Assembly (NCBI RefSeq): GCF_014138265.1
Contig: NZ_JACGXL010000006.1
Span: forward strand, 62,001 to 126,000
Reading direction: 5' to 3'
Origin: Dokdonella fugitiva
GTDB taxonomy: Bacteria; Pseudomonadota; Gammaproteobacteria; Xanthomonadales; Rhodanobacteraceae
DNA length: 64,000 nt
A program made the position numbers and the translations under genes. The notes below the pieces were generated by a model, which saw only the letters and a list, made by a program, of their open reading frames with translations, had not been told where the DNA came from and ran no database searches. The stretch's first letter is position 1. The number at the start of each line of letters is the position of its first letter. Shown here piece after piece: positions 1 to 8,768 of the stretch.

Positions 1-288
1 ACCTGGTCGACGCCGGGCTCGCCGGTCACGCTGTCGGCGATCGGCAGCGCGCCGGCGACGTGCTGCTTCGTCGGTACCGGCCCGGGGGCGATCGACGGCG
101 CCCTCGGCGCGCGCGCGATGCACGTGTTCGGCAAGGATGCGGCGACACCCGCGGCGATGCAGCTGTACGCGTTCGACCTCGCCAGCGGCAACCCGACGGT
201 CGCGAATGCAGCGACCGACGGCTACGGCTTGTGGACCGATGGCGCGGCGGTCGTCGACGACGTGATCTTCGCCGACGGCTTCGACTGA
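1..288 (+). CDS. C-terminal part of a secreted or surface protein ending in IFADGFD (5' end outside window)
   Basis: The frame is open from base 1 and codes for 95 residues before TGA. It is rich in Ala, Gly, Thr and Asp, as in extracellular beta-rich proteins, with a CC pair near residue 21. It ends with IFADGFD. The same ending occurs on the FG-GAP protein encoded at 49472-52171, and a variant (IFVDGFEGSR) on the one at 57846-59180, so this is probably another member of the same exported class. No domain can be named from the visible part. Its stop lies 7 bases from the end of the convergent methyltransferase gene. Confidence 0.7.
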   Translation, partial: TWSTPGSPVTLSAIGSAPATCCFVGTGPGAIDGALGARAMHVFGKDAATPAAMQLYAFDLASGNPTVANAATDGYGLWTDGAAVVDDVIFADGFD

Positions 289-295
289 AACCGCG

Positions 296-934
296 TCACG
301 CCGACGCCTCGTACAACGCGAACGAGGTGTCGGCGGTCGCCATGCGCGTTTCGCGCCGGCGCAGCCAGGCCGCATCGCCGAGCTGGCGATCGAAGTGGTC
401 GTGGTTGAAGTAGGCGACGTAGAGCGTGCGCGGCGCGCGTTGCAGCGACGCCTGCAGTTGCCCGATCACGCGGTCGAGCACGGCGCCACGGAACGGGTTG
501 TAGAAGTAGGCGAGGTTGACGTCGTCGGGCACGACGAACGCGCCGGCGTCGCCCCGTTCGACGCACACGTCCTGCGTGCGCCGGCCGCGCATCGCGGCGA
601 GGTTCGCGCGCGCGTCCTCGGCGAGCCGCGACAGCTCGACGCCGATCACGCGGCGATACGGCCGCGCGGCCGCGGCGACGAGCACGCGGCCGCGGCCGCA
701 GCCGTAGTCGAGCAGCACGCGCTCGCGCTCGTCGAGCGGGACGCACGCGAGCGCGGCGCGCACGTGGCGCCACGGCATCGTCGCGTAGTGCACCGATTCG
801 CGCACATCGGTGCCGAGCTCGCCGGTCGACGCGTAGCCACCGGTGTCGACGCCGTACCAGCGGTCGCGCGCGAGGTCGTCGGCGCGGTCGAGCGCCTTGC
901 GCGTGAACGCGGCGAGGGTGCCGAATGCGGCCAT
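296..934 (-). CDS. class I SAM-dependent methyltransferase
   Basis: The product is 212 residues. A Rossmann-type motif I (DYGCGRGR, residues 76-83) follows a hydrophobic strand, and an N/D-rich post-motif strand ends in NLAYFYNPF, which resembles motif IV of the family. The substrate is not evident. The start chosen is the ATG 4 bases after the rsmE stop, so the two genes are very probably co-transcribed and translationally coupled. The frame stays open upstream inside rsmE but has shadow codon use there. Linkage with rsmE suggests a small-molecule, RNA or protein methyltransferase; this is only inference. Confidence 0.8.
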   Translation of the reverse strand: MAAFGTLAAFTRKALDRADDLARDRWYGVDTGGYASTGELGTDVRESVHYATMPWRHVRAALACVPLDERERVLLDYGCGRGRVLVAAAARPYRRVIGVELSRLAEDARANLAAMRGRRTQDVCVERGDAGAFVVPDDVNLAYFYNPFRGAVLDRVIGQLQASLQRAPRTLYVAYFNHDHFDRQLGDAAWLRRRETRMATADTSFALYEASA

Positions 935-938
935 CGCG

Positions 939-1673
939 TCAGAGGTCGCCGTGGATCGCCTGCAGCGCGGCGAGCGCCGCGAGCCCGGCGGTCTCCGTGC
1001 GCAGGATGCGCGGGCCGAGCCGCAGGCCGCGGAAACCCGCCTGCGCGAGCGTGGCGAGATCGTGTTCGGAGAGCCCGCCCTCGGGTCCGACCACGAGTGT
1101 CGCACTGGTGCCCGGATCGAGCGCGCGCGCGTTCGCATCGCCGTGCGGATCGAGCGCGAGGCGCAAGCCGGCGTCCTCGCCGAGCGAGGCGGCCCAGTCG
1201 GCGAGCTTCATCGGCTCGGCGAGTACGGGCAGGCGGTTGCGCCCGCACTGCTCGCATGCGGACGCGAGCACGGCTTCCCAGTGCGCGACGCGGCGTTCGG
1301 CGCGTTCGGCGTCGAGTTTCACTTCGGTGCGATCGGTCACCAGCGGCACGATGCGCGCGACGCCGAGTTCGGTCGCCTTCTGCAGGATCCAGTCCATCTT
1401 CTCGCCTCGCGCGATGCCCTGGCCGAGCGTGATGCGCAACGGACTCTCGCGATCCGCACTCGCCGCGGGCTCGAGCACGTGCGCGGTGACCGCGCGCTTG
1501 GCCAGCGAAGCGATCTCGCCGGTGAACTCGCCGCCTTCGCCGTTGAACAGGCGCAGCGGATGACCGCGGTCGAGGCGCAGCACGCGCGCGATGTGCTCGC
1601 CGGCCTGCACCGGCAATTCGACGACACGACCCGGATGCAACGGCAGTGGAACGTAGATACGGGGAATGCGCAT
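939..1673 (-). CDS. rsmE: 16S rRNA m3U1498 methyltransferase RsmE
   Basis: The product is 244 residues, the usual length for RsmE, which methylates N3 of U1498 in 16S rRNA using SAM. The N-terminal PUA-like part starts with RIYVPLPL. The C-terminal SPOUT (trefoil-knot) part has GPEGG at residues 196-200 and LGPRILRTETA at 219-229, both hallmarks of the family. The EKMDWILQKATELGV segment is also typical. The downstream methyltransferase gene begins 4 bases after the stop. Identification is firm. Confidence 0.95.
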   Translation of the reverse strand: MRIPRIYVPLPLHPGRVVELPVQAGEHIARVLRLDRGHPLRLFNGEGGEFTGEIASLAKRAVTAHVLEPAASADRESPLRITLGQGIARGEKMDWILQKATELGVARIVPLVTDRTEVKLDAERAERRVAHWEAVLASACEQCGRNRLPVLAEPMKLADWAASLGEDAGLRLALDPHGDANARALDPGTSATLVVGPEGGLSEHDLATLAQAGFRGLRLGPRILRTETAGLAALAALQAIHGDL

Positions 1674-1848
1674 GGGATTTCCGGAACACGAAACGGGAGG
1701 GATGCGCAGCACATCCCTCCTGAATGCGCACAGTACCGCGCGCCGCGGATGATCGGTAGTGCGAGCGAAACGGTTTGACCCGTCTTCCCCGCGGAGTACA
1801 TTGCGGCGGCGGAGGATGTACTCCGCGAAGCAGGCGAGGAGCGACGTG

Positions 1849-2379
1849 ATGGGCGTGCTGGCTTGCTGCCTGTGGTGGTTCCTGTGCGGCCTGTTGATCG
1901 GCTGGCTCGCGAACTGGCTGCTGCAACGATTCGTGCGCCGCGCGCCGCCGCAGGCGGCGCACGCTGCGACCGCGCCCGCATCGGCGCCCGTGTCGCCCGC
2001 GATGCCGGCTGCGGTGCCCGCGGATGAGCCGCCGGTTTCGCACGCGCCGGTTTCGCATGCGCGCCTGATCGACGTCGGCGCCGCGCGCGCGGCCGGCTTC
2101 AACCTCAGGCACGCCGACGACCTCACGATCATCGAGGGCATCGGGCCGAAGCTCGACGAGCTGTTCCGCTCGCACGGCGTCGACGGCTTCACCGCGCTCG
2201 CTGCGCTCGACCTCGACCGCATGAACGCGATCCTCGAACAGGGTGGACCGTATTTCCGCTTTGCCAACCCGTCGACGTGGGCGCGCCAGGCCGCGCTCGC
2301 CGCGGACAATCGCTGGGGCGAGCTCAAGGCGTTGCAGGAAGAACTCATTGGCGGCGTCGATCCGACGGCGGGCCCGTGA
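1849..2379 (+). CDS. membrane-anchored helix-hairpin-helix (H3TH-like) protein
   Basis: The product is 176 residues. One N-terminal transmembrane helix (about 5-27) is followed by an Ala/Pro-rich linker (31-75), which includes a short SHAPVSHA duplication. The C-terminal domain (about 85-168) contains DDLTIIEGIGPKLDELF, a helix-hairpin-helix signature of the 'flap endonuclease-1-like H3TH' family (COG3743). In that family the domain is often tethered to the membrane and its biochemical role is unknown. The ATG was chosen because GGCGAGGAG precedes it; an in-frame ATG at 1816 lacks a usable spacer. The next small gene overlaps it (TGATG). Confidence 0.75.
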   Translation: MGVLACCLWWFLCGLLIGWLANWLLQRFVRRAPPQAAHAATAPASAPVSPAMPAAVPADEPPVSHAPVSHARLIDVGAARAAGFNLRHADDLTIIEGIGPKLDELFRSHGVDGFTALAALDLDRMNAILEQGGPYFRFANPSTWARQAALAADNRWGELKALQEELIGGVDPTAGP

Positions 2380-2591
2380 TGGGTCCCGCGATGAACGACC
2401 GCCGCGCCGAACGCAGTCACGCGCGCTGGACTTGGACCATCGCCGGCGTGCTGACGGTGCTGCTGCTCGTGCTCTGGGCGCTCGGCCGCGGTCCCGGCGG
2501 CGCCGCGGCGTGCTGCGCGATCCCGGCCATCCACGCGCCGTCGGCGGATGCGGATCGAAACTCCGGCGCTGCGCACGCGGCGAAACCCTGA
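2379..2591 (+). CDS. small single-pass membrane protein
   Basis: The product is 70 residues, starting at an ATG that overlaps the preceding stop (TGATG). A second in-frame ATG lies at 2391. A single hydrophobic helix (about residues 18-36) follows a basic N-terminus, and a short tail contains a CC pair. It is not recognised. Overlap with the H3TH-domain gene suggests co-translation and possibly a shared membrane role. The 132 bases after it hold nothing recognisable apart from a TAGGCT -10-like word ahead of the AraC-type gene. Confidence 0.55.
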   Translation: MGPAMNDRRAERSHARWTWTIAGVLTVLLLVLWALGRGPGGAAACCAIPAIHAPSADADRNSGAAHAAKP

Positions 2592-2723
2592 CGACCATGG
2601 TGTCGTGCTTGCGCGTGGATTGCGTGCGAATGCCCGTTCGTCCCGCGCGTCCGTGGACGATCGATCAAGTGCGAGCCGGCACGCTTCGCTAGGCTGGCGT
2701 CGCCGCAACGATCGAGGGTACGC

Positions 2724-4211
2724 ATGTCGCTCGTGGACAAGGCCATCTGGGTCATCGAACGCAACTCGTCGCGCGAGCTCGGGCTCGAGGCGATCGCGCA
2801 GGCGTGCGGCGTGTCGCGCTCGCACCTCGCGAATGCGTTCGGCGCGACGGCCGGGCTGTCGGTCGTGAAGTACCTGCGCGGCCGCCGGCTCAGCGAAGCG
2901 GCGCGCTCGCTCGCGGGGGGCGCGCCGGACATCCTCACGGTCGCGCTTGATGCCGGCTATGCGTCGCACGAAGCGTTCACGCGCGCCTTCCGCGACCGCT
3001 TCGGCGTCACGCCCGAGCACGTGCGCGACGCGCGCAGCGTCGACGGGCTCGCGCTGGTCGGCCCGCTCGATCTCGTCGCGCGCACGCCACGCGCGCTCGA
3101 TCCGCCGCGGCTGCTGCGCCAGGACGCGCTGCGCGTGGTCGGTCTCGCCGAGACGCACACGTTCGAGAGCGCGATCCGAATCCCGGCGCAGTGGCAGCGC
3201 TTCATGCCGTACTACGACGTGATCGCCGCGAAGGCCGATCCGATTCCGCTCGGCGTCACGCGTGCGCCCGACGACGAAGGTCGCTTCGAGTACGTCTGCG
3301 CGGTCGAGGTGAAGGCGATCGGCGACGTGCCGAAGGAACTCGTCGTTTTCGAGATCGCCGCGTGCCGCTACGCGGTGTTCGAGCACCGCGGCCACGTGTC
3401 GACGATCCACGACACCTACGCCGCGATCTGGAACGACGCGCTGCCTGCGAGCGGCCTGCGCGTCGCGGATGCGCCGATCCTCGAACGCCATCACGAGACC
3501 TTCGATCCACGCACGGGCGAAGGCGGCTTGAGCCTGTGGATTCCGCTCGCGGACTGGACCAACGGATCGAACCAAACGGAGCATGGCATGACGTCGACAC
3601 CCGTTCGCCCCGCCCCGACCGACGCGAATCGCCGCACGATCGAAGGATACGAAGTCTGCGCGCGCGACTACGCGGCCGCGGTCGATCCGCAACCGTCCGG
3701 TGCCGGCGAAGCAGCCCTGCGGCACATCGCGAGCGCGCTGCCTCCCGGTGCGCGCGCACTCGAGATCGGCTCGGGGCCCGGCTGGGATGCGGATTTCCTC
3801 GAGGCGCTCGGCGTCGCGGTCGATCGCACCGATGCAGCTGCGGCGTTCCGCGCGTTCCAGGCCGAGCGCGGCCGCGTCGTCGCGTCGCTCGACGTCGTCG
3901 AGGACGCGTTGCCGGGGCCGTACGACGCCGTCGTCGCGCTGTGCGTGCTGCAGCACGTCGAGCGCGCGCGCTTCGACGGCGTGCTGCGCAAGATCGCGGG
4001 TGCCCTGCATCCGCGCGGCCTGTTCCTCGCGTCGATGCGCGAAGGCGAGGGCGAGGACTGGGAGCATGGCGAATCCGGCGACTACCGCCTCGTGCTCTGG
4101 CCCGCCGAGGCGCTGCCCGCGCGGCTCGTGGCCGCGGGTTTCGAAGTCGAGTGGGAGGCACGCCACCGCGGCAACGGCGACTGGCTGTACTTCGTCGCGC
4201 GCCGTCGATGA
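2724..4211 (+). CDS. AraC-type HTH / GyrI-like effector-binding domain / SAM methyltransferase fusion
   Basis: The product is 495 residues with three parts. Residues 1-105 are an AraC-type double helix-turn-helix (LEAIAQACGVSRSHLANAF, then ASHEAFTRAFRDRFGVTPEHVR). About 120-280 is a GyrI-like small-molecule-binding domain, the usual partner in MarA/Rob-like two-domain regulators. From Met289 a class I methyltransferase follows, with ALEIGSGPGWDADFL. The linker contains an intact ribosome-binding site and ATG (ACGGAG at 3576-3581, six bases, ATG at 3588), so the methyltransferase may also be made alone. The fusion is probably recent loss of a stop between two adjacent genes. Function is a predicted drug- or metabolite-responsive regulator with an enzymatic domain. 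Confidence 0.8.
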   Translation: MSLVDKAIWVIERNSSRELGLEAIAQACGVSRSHLANAFGATAGLSVVKYLRGRRLSEAARSLAGGAPDILTVALDAGYASHEAFTRAFRDRFGVTPEHVRDARSVDGLALVGPLDLVARTPRALDPPRLLRQDALRVVGLAETHTFESAIRIPAQWQRFMPYYDVIAAKADPIPLGVTRAPDDEGRFEYVCAVEVKAIGDVPKELVVFEIAACRYAVFEHRGHVSTIHDTYAAIWNDALPASGLRVADAPILERHHETFDPRTGEGGLSLWIPLADWTNGSNQTEHGMTSTPVRPAPTDANRRTIEGYEVCARDYAAAVDPQPSGAGEAALRHIASALPPGARALEIGSGPGWDADFLEALGVAVDRTDAAAAFRAFQAERGRVVASLDVVEDALPGPYDAVVALCVLQHVERARFDGVLRKIAGALHPRGLFLASMREGEGEDWEHGESGDYRLVLWPAEALPARLVAAGFEVEWEARHRGNGDWLYFVARRR

Positions 4212-4292
4212 GCGCACGCGCCCGGATATGACGAAAGGTTCGCGCGCGAACCACGCGCTCGTCGTACGCTAGCGCTTCGCAACGGAGGCGTC

Positions 4293-5192
4293 ATGACCCA
4301 ACGTGGCTGGATCCTGTTCCTTGCCCTCAGCGTGATCTGGGGCGTGCCGTACCTGCTCATCCGCATCGCGGTCGCGGAGATCGATCCACTCGTCGTCGCG
4401 TTCGGCCGCACGACGATCGGCGCATTGCTGCTGCTGCCGGTCGCGCTGCGCGCGAGCGCGCTCGCGCCTGCGTTCCGCAACTGGAAGCCGCTGCTCGCGT
4501 TCACCCTCGTCGAGATCAACGGGCCGTGGCTGCTGCTCGGCCATGCGGAGACGCGCCTGACCAGTTCGACCGCAGGCCTGCTCATCGCGATCGTGCCGCT
4601 GATCGCCGCGGTGATCCTCACCCGTCTCGGCCACGACCGCTTCGGCACGCGCCGCCTGCTCGGGCTCGGCCTCGGCTTCGCCGGCGTCGCCGCGCTGGTC
4701 GGCCTCGACATCCATCTCGACGACCTGCCCGCGGTCGGCGCGGTCGTGCTCACCTCGATCGGTTACGCGATCGGCCCGATCATCATCGACCGCAAGCTCG
4801 GCGGCGTGCCGCCGCTCGGCGTCGTCACCGCGTCCCTGGTCCTCGCCAGCCTGCTGTACGCGCCGTTCGCGCCGTTCCTCTGGCCGCACGAAGTGAGCCT
4901 CGCCGCGGGCGGCTCGGTCGTCGCGCTCGCCGTGTTCTGTACCGCGACCGCGTTCCTGCTGTTCTTCGCCCTCATCGCCGAAGCCGGCCCCGGCCGCGCG
5001 ACCGTGATCACCTACATCAACCCTGCGGTCGCGCTGCTGCTCGGCGTCATCGTCCTGCACGAGCCGCTCACTGCGGGCATGGCGATCGGTTTTCCGCTGG
5101 TGATCCTCGGGTCGATCCTCGGTACGTCGAAGTCGGCCAAGGGGGAGGACCGTGCGCCGCCGGGCGCCGAGGGCATTTCCGCCACCGAGTGA
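4293..5192 (+). CDS. EamA/DMT-family permease
   Basis: The product is 299 residues with about ten hydrophobic helices in two EamA repeats. It begins WILFLALSVIWGVPYLLIR, typical of RhaT/EamA drug-metabolite transporters; helices 9-10 include YINPAVALLLGVIVLHEPL. The start has ACGGAGG five bases upstream and a -10-like TACGCT at 4264-4269. Substrate unknown; family members export amino acids, nucleobases or drugs. The tail after the last helix is charged and cytoplasmic. Confidence 0.88.
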   Translation: MTQRGWILFLALSVIWGVPYLLIRIAVAEIDPLVVAFGRTTIGALLLLPVALRASALAPAFRNWKPLLAFTLVEINGPWLLLGHAETRLTSSTAGLLIAIVPLIAAVILTRLGHDRFGTRRLLGLGLGFAGVAALVGLDIHLDDLPAVGAVVLTSIGYAIGPIIIDRKLGGVPPLGVVTASLVLASLLYAPFAPFLWPHEVSLAAGGSVVALAVFCTATAFLLFFALIAEAGPGRATVITYINPAVALLLGVIVLHEPLTAGMAIGFPLVILGSILGTSKSAKGEDRAPPGAEGISATE

Positions 5193-5245
5193 CGGGATGG
5201 AGTCGGGCGACGCGGAGCGATGGCTTCGCCGCTATGCTGGCGAGC

Positions 5246-5851
5246 ATGGATCTGCATCGCCAGCTTGCAACTTTCGTTTTCGCGCTCGTCGTTACGCTGG
5301 CTTGCGTGGGAATTTTCGCGCTGCTGTGGGCATTTCAACCGTCATATTTCCCACGTGGAGCGCTGGATGCGGAGGCAGGGCAATCCGAGTTCCGAAACGG
5401 CTGGTATTCCAGTCACCTCCACGTCATGGGCGAGCCCATTCTCAGAGTCGAGCCGGGCGTTCGAACCTATCGCTTCACCTGGCTGCGCACGGATCATCAT
5501 CCGGTTTCGATCAGAATCGCCTGCGCGAACGGCAAGGCCCATCTCGTGGCGGTCGAACTCGATGGCGCGGGCGGGTACGGTCCCGGTTCGATCTTTCGAC
5601 GTGAGGACATAGCACTTTCCGCGTCGCAGTTCGCCGATGTCGACCACTTCGTCACGCAGAGCGGTTTTTTCGACATGGATTCCAACGAACGCTTGCTTGG
5701 CCATGACGGCTCGCGGTGGATCGTGGAATCGGTGACCACCAAGTATCGTGTCGTCGACCGTTGGTCGCCTACTTCAGGCCCCGTACGCGAAATCGGCTTG
5801 CACTTCCTTTCATTGGCCGGCTGGACCTTCCCCGAGCGTGAAATGTATTGA
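5246..5851 (+). CDS. membrane-anchored hypothetical protein, low GC for this region
   Basis: The product is 201 residues. One N-terminal transmembrane helix (about 9-30) is followed by a probable periplasmic domain rich in aromatic, His and Asp residues. No known family is recognised. TATGCT (5233-5238) lies seven bases before this ATG, the spacing of a leaderless promoter; an in-frame ATG at 5234 would overlap that box. Codon use (tca, tat, cga, aat) and base composition are clearly more AT-rich than in the neighbours. This suggests recent transfer or a fast-evolving orphan. Confidence 0.6.
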   Translation: MDLHRQLATFVFALVVTLACVGIFALLWAFQPSYFPRGALDAEAGQSEFRNGWYSSHLHVMGEPILRVEPGVRTYRFTWLRTDHHPVSIRIACANGKAHLVAVELDGAGGYGPGSIFRREDIALSASQFADVDHFVTQSGFFDMDSNERLLGHDGSRWIVESVTTKYRVVDRWSPTSGPVREIGLHFLSLAGWTFPEREMY

Positions 5852-5877
5852 GTTCTCGGGATCTGCGTTCAGCTCGC

Positions 5878-7323
5878 TCAGCGCAGCGCGACATCGATGC
5901 CCTCCGCTGCCACCTCGACCATCCGGTCGATCTCCTCCGGCGTGATGCAGTACGGCGGCATGAAGTAGACGACGTTGCCGAGCGGACGCAGCAGCATCCC
6001 GTTCGCGAGCCCGTGGCGGTAGACGCGCAGGCCGCGGCGTTCGGCGGCGGGGAAGGGTTCGCGCGTGCGCTTGTCCTTCGCGAGTTCGATCGCGGCGATC
6101 ATGCCGGTGCGGCGCACGTCGGCGACGTGCGGATGATCGACGAGCGGCGCGAGGCGCGTGTCCAAATGCGCCGCGAGCGCGCGGTTGCGTTCGAGCACGG
6201 GTTCGTCGCGCAGCACCGCGAGGGTTGCGAGCGCGGCGCGACAGGCGATCGGGTTGCCGGTGTAGCTGTGCGAATGCAGGAACGCCTTGCCGGCCGAGTA
6301 CTCGGCGTAGAACGCGTCGTACACGCGCGTCGTCGTCAGCACCGCGGACAGCGGCAAGGTGCCGCCGGTGAGACCCTTAGAGAGACACAAGAAATCCGGC
6401 ACGATGCCGCCCTGTTCGCACGCGAACAAGGTGCCGGTGCGACCGAAGCCGACCGCGATTTCGTCGGCGATCAGGTGCAGGTCGAATTCGTCGCAGAGCG
6501 CGCGCAGGCCGGTCAGGTACGACGCGTCGTGCATGCGCATGCCGCCCGCGCACTGCACGAGCGGTTCGACGATGACCGCGCAGGATTCGTGCGCGTGGCA
6601 TTCGAGGATCGCGCGCAGCTCGCCGAGGCGACGCTGCGCGCAAGCCGCCGCGCTTTCGCCGGGAGCGGCCTCGTACGCGTCGGGCGACGGCGCGAAGATC
6701 GGTTCGAGCAGCAACGGTGCGTAGGTGTGACGGTACAGCGCGACGTCGGTGACCGACAGCGCGCCGAGCGTCTCGCCGTGATAGCCGCCGGTGAGCGCGA
6801 TGAAGCGCGTGCGCTCGCCGCGGCCGAGGTTGCGCCAGTAGTGGAACGAGAGCTTGAGCGCGACTTCGATCGCGCTGGAGCCGTTGTCGGCATAGAACAC
6901 GCGGGTGAGGGTGGGTGGTACGTCGATCGCGGCTGAAGCCGCTCCTACGGAAGACGGCTCATGTGGGAGCGGCGGAAGCCGCGATGCTCCTGCTTTCCGG
7001 CCACCCCGCGGCGCGATGCGCACGAGCTCCTCGGCGAGCTGGATCGCCGGTTCGTGGGTGAAGCCGGCGAGCATCACGTGGTCGATGCGGTCGAGCTGAT
7101 CCTTGAGCGCGGCGACCACGCGCGGATGGCGGTGGCCGAGCAGGCAGGTCCACCACGAGCTCACCGCATCGAGCCAGCGACGGCCGTCGTGGCCGTACAG
7201 CCAGGCGCCTTCGGCGCGAGCGATCGGCAGCATCGGCAGGGTTTCGTGGTCGTGCATCTGCGTGCACGGGTGCCAGACCACGGCCAGGTCGCGCGCGGCG
7301 AGTTCGGAGGCGTAGAGCGTCAT
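5878..7323 (-). CDS. bioA: adenosylmethionine-8-amino-7-oxononanoate aminotransferase with a REP-derived insert
   Basis: The product is 481 residues and makes 7,8-diaminopelargonate in biotin synthesis, a PLP enzyme with SAM as amino donor. It has WHPCTQM near the N-terminus, [42 protein letters not shown] and the PLP lysine in LSKG (Lys316). It is about 30 residues longer than usual because residues about 106-137 are encoded by an inserted inverted REP pair. The insert keeps the frame and falls between [10 protein letters not shown] and [10 protein letters not shown], so activity may survive. The gene is divergent from gspG; their starts are about 45 bases apart. Confidence 0.93.
   Translation of the reverse strand: MTLYASELAARDLAVVWHPCTQMHDHETLPMLPIARAEGAWLYGHDGRRWLDAVSSWWTCLLGHRHPRVVAALKDQLDRIDHVMLAGFTHEPAIQLAEELVRIAPRGGRKAGASRLPPLPHEPSSVGAASAAIDVPPTLTRVFYADNGSSAIEVALKLSFHYWRNLGRGERTRFIALTGGYHGETLGALSVTDVALYRHTYAPLLLEPIFAPSPDAYEAAPGESAAACAQRRLGELRAILECHAHESCAVIVEPLVQCAGGMRMHDASYLTGLRALCDEFDLHLIADEIAVGFGRTGTLFACEQGGIVPDFLCLSKGLTGGTLPLSAVLTTTRVYDAFYAEYSAGKAFLHSHSYTGNPIACRAALATLAVLRDEPVLERNRALAAHLDTRLAPLVDHPHVADVRRTGMIAAIELAKDKRTREPFPAAERRGLRVYRHGLANGMLLRPLGNVVYFMPPYCITPEEIDRMVEVAAEGIDVALR
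6926..6985. repeat. inverted REP doublet (REPIN-like) inside bioA
   Basis: Two 23-base copies in opposite orientation lie at 6926-6948 and 6963-6985, separated by 14 bases. In the standard sense each starts GT(A/G)GGAGCGGC and continues TTCAGCCGCGAT or GGAAGCCGCGAT. Each copy is itself a hairpin, and the pair can fold into a larger one. The 5' GTAG/GTGG tetranucleotide is the classic REP feature. A third copy sits at 15711-15734, and a RAYT transposase lies at the window edge. Position inside a coding frame is unusual. Confidence 0.8.
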
Positions 7324-7366
7324 GGCTGCTATGATCCGGGTGGACCCCGTTGCCTACAAGCTCGCC

Positions 7367-7822
7367 ATGCGCCGCGCACCCCTGCCGTCCCCGTTCCGCC
7401 GCCCCAACGCCTCGCGCGGCTTCACCCTCATCGAGATCCTCGTCGTCGTCGTGATCCTCGGCATCCTCGCCGCGATCGTCGTGCCGCGCGTGATGGAGCG
7501 GCCGGGCGAAGCGCGCGTGACGCGCGCGCGGCAGGACATCCAGGGCATCGTGACCGCGCTCAGCATGTACAAGCTCGACAACTTCGCCTATCCGAGCACG
7601 GAGCAGGGGCTCGAGGCGCTCGTGACGAAGCCGTCGGGCCAGCCCGACGCGCCGAATTGGAAGGGTCCGTACCTCGAGCGCACCGCGAAGGACCCTTGGG
7701 GCCACCCGTACCAGTACGCGCAGCCGGGCCAGCACGGCAGCATCGACGTCTACAGCCTCGGCGCCGACGGCAAGCCCGGTGGCGACGGCGAGGCCGCCGA
7801 CGTCGGCAACTGGGAACAGTAA
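7367..7822 (+). CDS. gspG: type II secretion major pseudopilin GspG
   Basis: The product is 151 residues and forms the main subunit of the T2SS periplasmic pseudopilus. It has a basic leader, a prepilin peptidase site Gly18-Phe19 in RGFTLIEILVV with the conserved Glu at +5, and a hydrophobic helix. The C-terminal GspG domain follows, with YPSTEQGLEALV, DPWGHPYQY and LGADGKPGGDG (calcium-binding loop). TATGAT at 7330-7335 is a plausible -10 box giving a short leader. Upstream in-frame start codons overlap the bioA start and were not used. It is the first gene of the gspG-N block. Confidence 0.93.
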   Translation: MRRAPLPSPFRRPNASRGFTLIEILVVVVILGILAAIVVPRVMERPGEARVTRARQDIQGIVTALSMYKLDNFAYPSTEQGLEALVTKPSGQPDAPNWKGPYLERTAKDPWGHPYQYAQPGQHGSIDVYSLGADGKPGGDGEAADVGNWEQ

Positions 7823-7833
7823 GCGGCGCCGCG

Positions 7834-8403
7834 ATGCGCGCGTCGGTGAACGGCGCCCGCAGGCGCACCCGCGGCAGGCTGGTGCGCATCCGCGCGATGG
7901 CGCCGGCTCGTGCCGCGCACGGCTTCACCTTGATCGAGGTGCTGGTCGTCGTCGTCATCATCGCTGTGCTCGCGGCCGCGCTCACGCTCGCGGTCGGCGG
8001 CGGCAGCGAACGCAAGCTCGCCGGTGAATCGGAGCGCTTCCAGGCGCTGCTCGGCCATGCCTGCGACGAGGCGCAACTCGGCGGTCGCGAGATCGGCGTC
8101 GTGCTCGGCGGCGACGGTTATGCATTCCTGCGCCTCGACGGCTCGCAGTGGCGGCCGTTCCCGCGCGACGACGAATTGCGCGCGCGGCCGTGGTCCGCGG
8201 GGCTGCGCTTCGAGCTGCGCCGCGACGGCCGCGCCATCGAGCCCGCGGTCGGCGAACGCGCGGTGCCGCAGCTCGTCTGCTTCTCGTCGGGCGAGCTCAC
8301 GCCGTTCGCGTTGACGCTTTCGCTCGGCGACGCCGCGCCGCAGCGCATCGACGGCGACGAGGACGGCGCCGTGCGCGTGCACGCGGTCGAGGCGCACCGA
8401 TGA
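7834..8403 (+). CDS. gspH: type II secretion minor pseudopilin GspH
   Basis: The product is 189 residues from this ATG, 12 bases after gspG. An alternative ATG at 7897 gives a nine-residue leader (MAPARAAHG), more usual for the family; the choice is open. The prepilin motif HGFTLIEVLVVVVI is followed by a globular domain with GVVLGGDGYAFL and WRPF, as in GspH/XpsH. Minor pseudopilins H, I, J and K form the tip complex that primes pseudopilus assembly. The stop overlaps gspI (ATGA). Confidence 0.87.
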   Translation: MRASVNGARRRTRGRLVRIRAMAPARAAHGFTLIEVLVVVVIIAVLAAALTLAVGGGSERKLAGESERFQALLGHACDEAQLGGREIGVVLGGDGYAFLRLDGSQWRPFPRDDELRARPWSAGLRFELRRDGRAIEPAVGERAVPQLVCFSSGELTPFALTLSLGDAAPQRIDGDEDGAVRVHAVEAHR

Positions 8404-8768
8404 AGCGCCGCGGCTTCACCCTCGTCGAGGTGCTCGTCGCGCTCGCGGTCGTCGCGATCGCGCTGCTCGCGCTCACGCGAGCGGCGAGCGTGCAGGTGCA
8501 ATCGTTCGACGGCCTGCGCGAGCGCACGCTCGCGGGATGGGTCGCCGCCAACGTGGTGACCGAGACGCGCCTCGCGAGCGCGTTCCCCGCGACCGGCCGC
8601 AGCGACGGCCGCACGACGTTCGGCGGTCGCGAATGGCGCTGGCAGCGCGACGTGCAGGCGACCGCCGACGCGGAGATCCGCCGCATCGACGTACGCGTGT
8701 ACGCAGGCGCATCGAACGAACCGTCGGCGAGCCTGAGCGGCTTCGCCGGCACGGCGCTCACGCCATGA
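8400..8768 (+). CDS. gspI: type II secretion minor pseudopilin GspI
   Basis: The product is 122 residues with the very short leader MKRRG before FTLVEVLVALAVVAIALLAL, a perfect class III signal. The C-terminal part fits GspI (WVAANVVTETRL, then REWRWQRDV). Length is normal for the family. Start and stop overlap gspH and gspJ by four bases each, so translation is coupled along the block. GspI is part of the GspI-J-K tip complex of the T2SS pseudopilus. Confidence 0.9.
   Translation: MKRRGFTLVEVLVALAVVAIALLALTRAASVQVQSFDGLRERTLAGWVAANVVTETRLASAFPATGRSDGRTTFGGREWRWQRDVQATADAEIRRIDVRVYAGASNEPSASLSGFAGTALTP

Noticed and set aside
939-4217. Very long open frame on the minus strand (1092 codons) across the H3TH, AraC-fusion and rsmE region
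   Set aside because: Only the last 244 codons (rsmE) show a protein family; the rest is the antisense shadow of plus-strand genes in GC-rich DNA, rich in Arg and Ala without domains.
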